From Chryseobacterium sp. JUb7 (GTDB lineage Bacteria > Bacteroidota > Bacteroidia > Flavobacteriales > Weeksellaceae), in assembly GCF_024806495.1 (NCBI RefSeq), contig NZ_JANUFF010000005.1:1-64000 (forward strand): a stretch of 64,000 bases of DNA, read 5' to 3'. Positions 62,454 through 64,000 of this stretch are shown piece after piece. A program made the position numbers and the translations under genes. Position 1 is the stretch's first letter. Each line of letters opens with the position of its first letter. The notes below the pieces were generated by a model. The model was given only the letters and a program-made list of their open reading frames with translations. It had not been told where the DNA came from and searched no databases.

Positions 62454-64000
62454 TTATCGGGTCCATTTATGAATGTGTTCTATTTTTAAGTTTCTCTTCA
62501 TTAATGTTTGAAATCTTAGTTTTAATAAAATTCGCCTTCCTTCTATTGTACGTGTAAAAATTAAATCAGAAGCGGAAAAATTCTTGCTCCATGTATGTCG
62601 GAAAAATTCTGCACTCCTTTTATTTTTAGCAAAAGCTTCCGGAAGTGGAAAATATAAACTTTTCTTCATCAAAAAAAACTTATTTTTCTGCTCCAATAAA
62701 TATCTTGGATTATCGACCGGAGCAATTAATTCCTGCAAAGTCTGAATAAACTGTGATTTTTCATAATTAGTTCCTCCTTCCAAATGACAGATCGAGTTTT
62801 TATAAATATCATTTGAGGTTACTATTTTTAATTTTTCTTCAGGGGTTTGAACAATTTTTTCGTTGATCAGACTTTTCAATACCACATCTCCTATCAATTC
62901 AAGGTGTCTTGCTATATTTTTATATTTCAGATATTGTTTTGTTGCTCTGTAAAATTTCCCTCCATAAACACCAATTCCGATAAGACCTGCGACCATAGAA
63001 ACTTTGAAAAAAGCATCTATAGAATGAATATCATCAAAAGATTTAACCAACTCAGAAACAACTTCATATAGAAACGTAAAAAAAGTAGAAAGCATAATTC
63101 CTGAAAAATTGCCTATCATTTTTTTCAGATAGTCCATTTTCAGGTTTTCATTTTCCCTCATTTCTCCAATTGGAATCTGTATTTCTTCAATTAACACATT
63201 TCCTTTACTTAAAGCCATTTTCCAACGTTTAGAAAGACTCTCTCTGTCTCTAGCAAAGGCAAATGTTTGTAAATTAATTAAGGAAAATTCTTTTTTCTCT
63301 TTATCAGCTTTAATACCTAATCGTTCAAAATTATTTTCAATAGAAGGATTATCGTTATTTGAAACTCCAACGAAAGTTTTAAACCGTCTTTTTAAAATAT
63401 CAAAATCCTGCCCACCGTTTTCGTTTTTTTCATCAAAACAGACCAGATGCCAAATATTTCCCGTTTTGTGCGGGTTATCTTTATCTGTCCGAATTACTCT
63501 TCCCCTCATCTGGTTCGAAAGAACAAACGAACTTACGAAACTGGCAAGAATTAAAGTATTCATTTTCGGAGCGTCCCAACCTTCTCCTAAAAGTGATTTT
63601 GTACCAATCAATACCTGAATTTCACCAATCTGAAAAATCTCTGTAATGATATGTACAATATTATGTCTTATACTGTCTGAAATATTGATTAAAAGATAAT
63701 CTGGGTCGTAAGTAAGTTCAGAAACAGAAATATTAAAAATTCCCTTTTTATTGCAAAATCCAACAAAAATACTCTTGGAGGTTTTTGGAATAATTACAAT
63801 ACTTCCGGTAAGAACACCTAGCTTTTTCTTATTTGTATTTTCCCTCCTTAATTTTTCAAAAATGGGAATAGCTCCAATTTTATCGAGTTCTAAATCATTT
63901 TGAGTATTATTAGTTAAAAACTCTTTCTTAATGAAATCTGTAAGAATGACCATTTTTAAATCATCTTGAAGTACAGAATATTCAAAATCAACAATATCTT
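62454..64000 (-). CDS. DEAD/DEAH-box helicase family protein (5' part outside window)
   Basis: The frame is open to the right edge, so at least 515 residues are present and the start is missing. The visible part is the C-terminal helicase half: TKSLLGEGWDAPKMNTLIL (motif V) and NQMRGRVIRTDKDN (motif VI with arginine finger), then about 280 further residues that include a hydrophobic stretch (GLIGIGVYGG). The N-terminal ATPase motifs would be off the edge. This domain order is seen in restriction/defence-related helicases, but the partner genes are not visible. Confidence 0.82.
   Translation of the reverse strand, partial: DIVDFEYSVLQDDLKMVILTDFIKKEFLTNNTQNDLELDKIGAIPIFEKLRRENTNKKKLGVLTGSIVIIPKTSKSIFVGFCNKKGIFNISVSELTYDPDYLLINISDSIRHNIVHIITEIFQIGEIQVLIGTKSLLGEGWDAPKMNTLILASFVSSFVLSNQMRGRVIRTDKDNPHKTGNIWHLVCFDEKNENGGQDFDILKRRFKTFVGVSNNDNPSIENNFERLGIKADKEKKEFSLINLQTFAFARDRESLSKRWKMALSKGNVLIEEIQIPIGEMRENENLKMDYLKKMIGNFSGIMLSTFFTFLYEVVSELVKSFDDIHSIDAFFKVSMVAGLIGIGVYGGKFYRATKQYLKYKNIARHLELIGDVVLKSLINEKIVQTPEEKLKIVTSNDIYKNSICHLEGGTNYEKSQFIQTLQELIAPVDNPRYLLEQKNKFFLMKKSLYFPLPEAFAKNKRSAEFFRHTWSKNFSASDLIFTRTIEGRRILLKLRFQTLMKRNLKIEHIHKWTR

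Noticed and set aside
1..64000. CRISPR array or insertion sequence
   Set aside because: No regularly spaced direct repeats and no transposase or integrase frame are visible in the window.

Overview
The window reads as a chromosomal segment of a Bacteroidota bacterium of the Flavobacteriales, most likely Chryseobacterium or a close Weeksellaceae relative. This rests on the SprA type IX secretion (T9SS) translocon next to ruvA and gcvH, two proteins with T9SS type A sorting tails, a GLPGLI protein, AT-rich DNA, and promoters of the Bacteroidota type (TTTG, about 19-20 nt, TAnnTTTG). The identification comes from reading alone; no database search was run.

Left flank (1-19,250). This is mainly housekeeping. 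On the minus strand lie ruvA-sprA-gcvH-vanZ-like, a HAD phosphatase, the malic enzyme/phosphotransacetylase fusion maeB, a BadF-type sugar kinase and a small coiled-coil protein. On the plus strand lie a GtrA protein, a PlsC acyltransferase, a FucP-like sugar permease and a DUF3810 putative metalloprotein. A secreted GIGTxxP-repeat protein follows on the minus strand.

Central peptide island (about 19,250-43,105). Three peptide-production systems lie side by side. (A) A LanB-type system on the minus strand is split in two. The left part has two CocE/S15-like hydrolases and a 65-aa precursor with a class I lanthipeptide-like leader and a Thr-rich, Cys-free core. The right part has a third CocE/S15 paralogue plus a split dehydratase (glutamylation and elimination subunits). 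No LanC cyclase is present. (B) Between these halves, on the plus strand, is an operon resembling Bacillus SdpABC (sporulation-delaying toxin): an 88-aa secreted hydrophobic peptide, SdpA-like and SdpB/HTTM-like proteins, an ABC exporter, membrane proteins, a DCC thiol oxidoreductase and a GLPGLI protein. (C) Further right on the plus strand is a bacteriocin-type system: a VKOR-thioredoxin fusion, four short peptides each with exactly six cysteines (three of them with a clear double-glycine leader), a C39 peptidase-ABC transporter and an HlyD adaptor. A membrane TPR-AraC regulator sits between the promoters of A and B. Both promoters carry a similar 22-nt element exactly 30 nt upstream of the -7 box, which suggests shared control. 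Hairpins follow the precursor genes in B and C and may set precursor-to-machinery ratios.

Right flank (43,106-64,000). Here are a tRNA with CAU anticodon, a TlpA-type reductase, a T9SS cargo protein, clpX, a HIT protein, greA, dtd, an FKBP isomerase, several lipoproteins and membrane proteins, a Coq4-like protein, a metallophosphoesterase, a winged-helix regulator operon and an enoyl-CoA hydratase-family protein. A small plus-strand group has two tail-collar proteins, a T9SS cargo protein and a PI-PLC-like protein without a signal peptide. A helicase gene runs off the right edge. A roughly 30-nt leader motif is shared between the collar genes and the third bacteriocin peptide.
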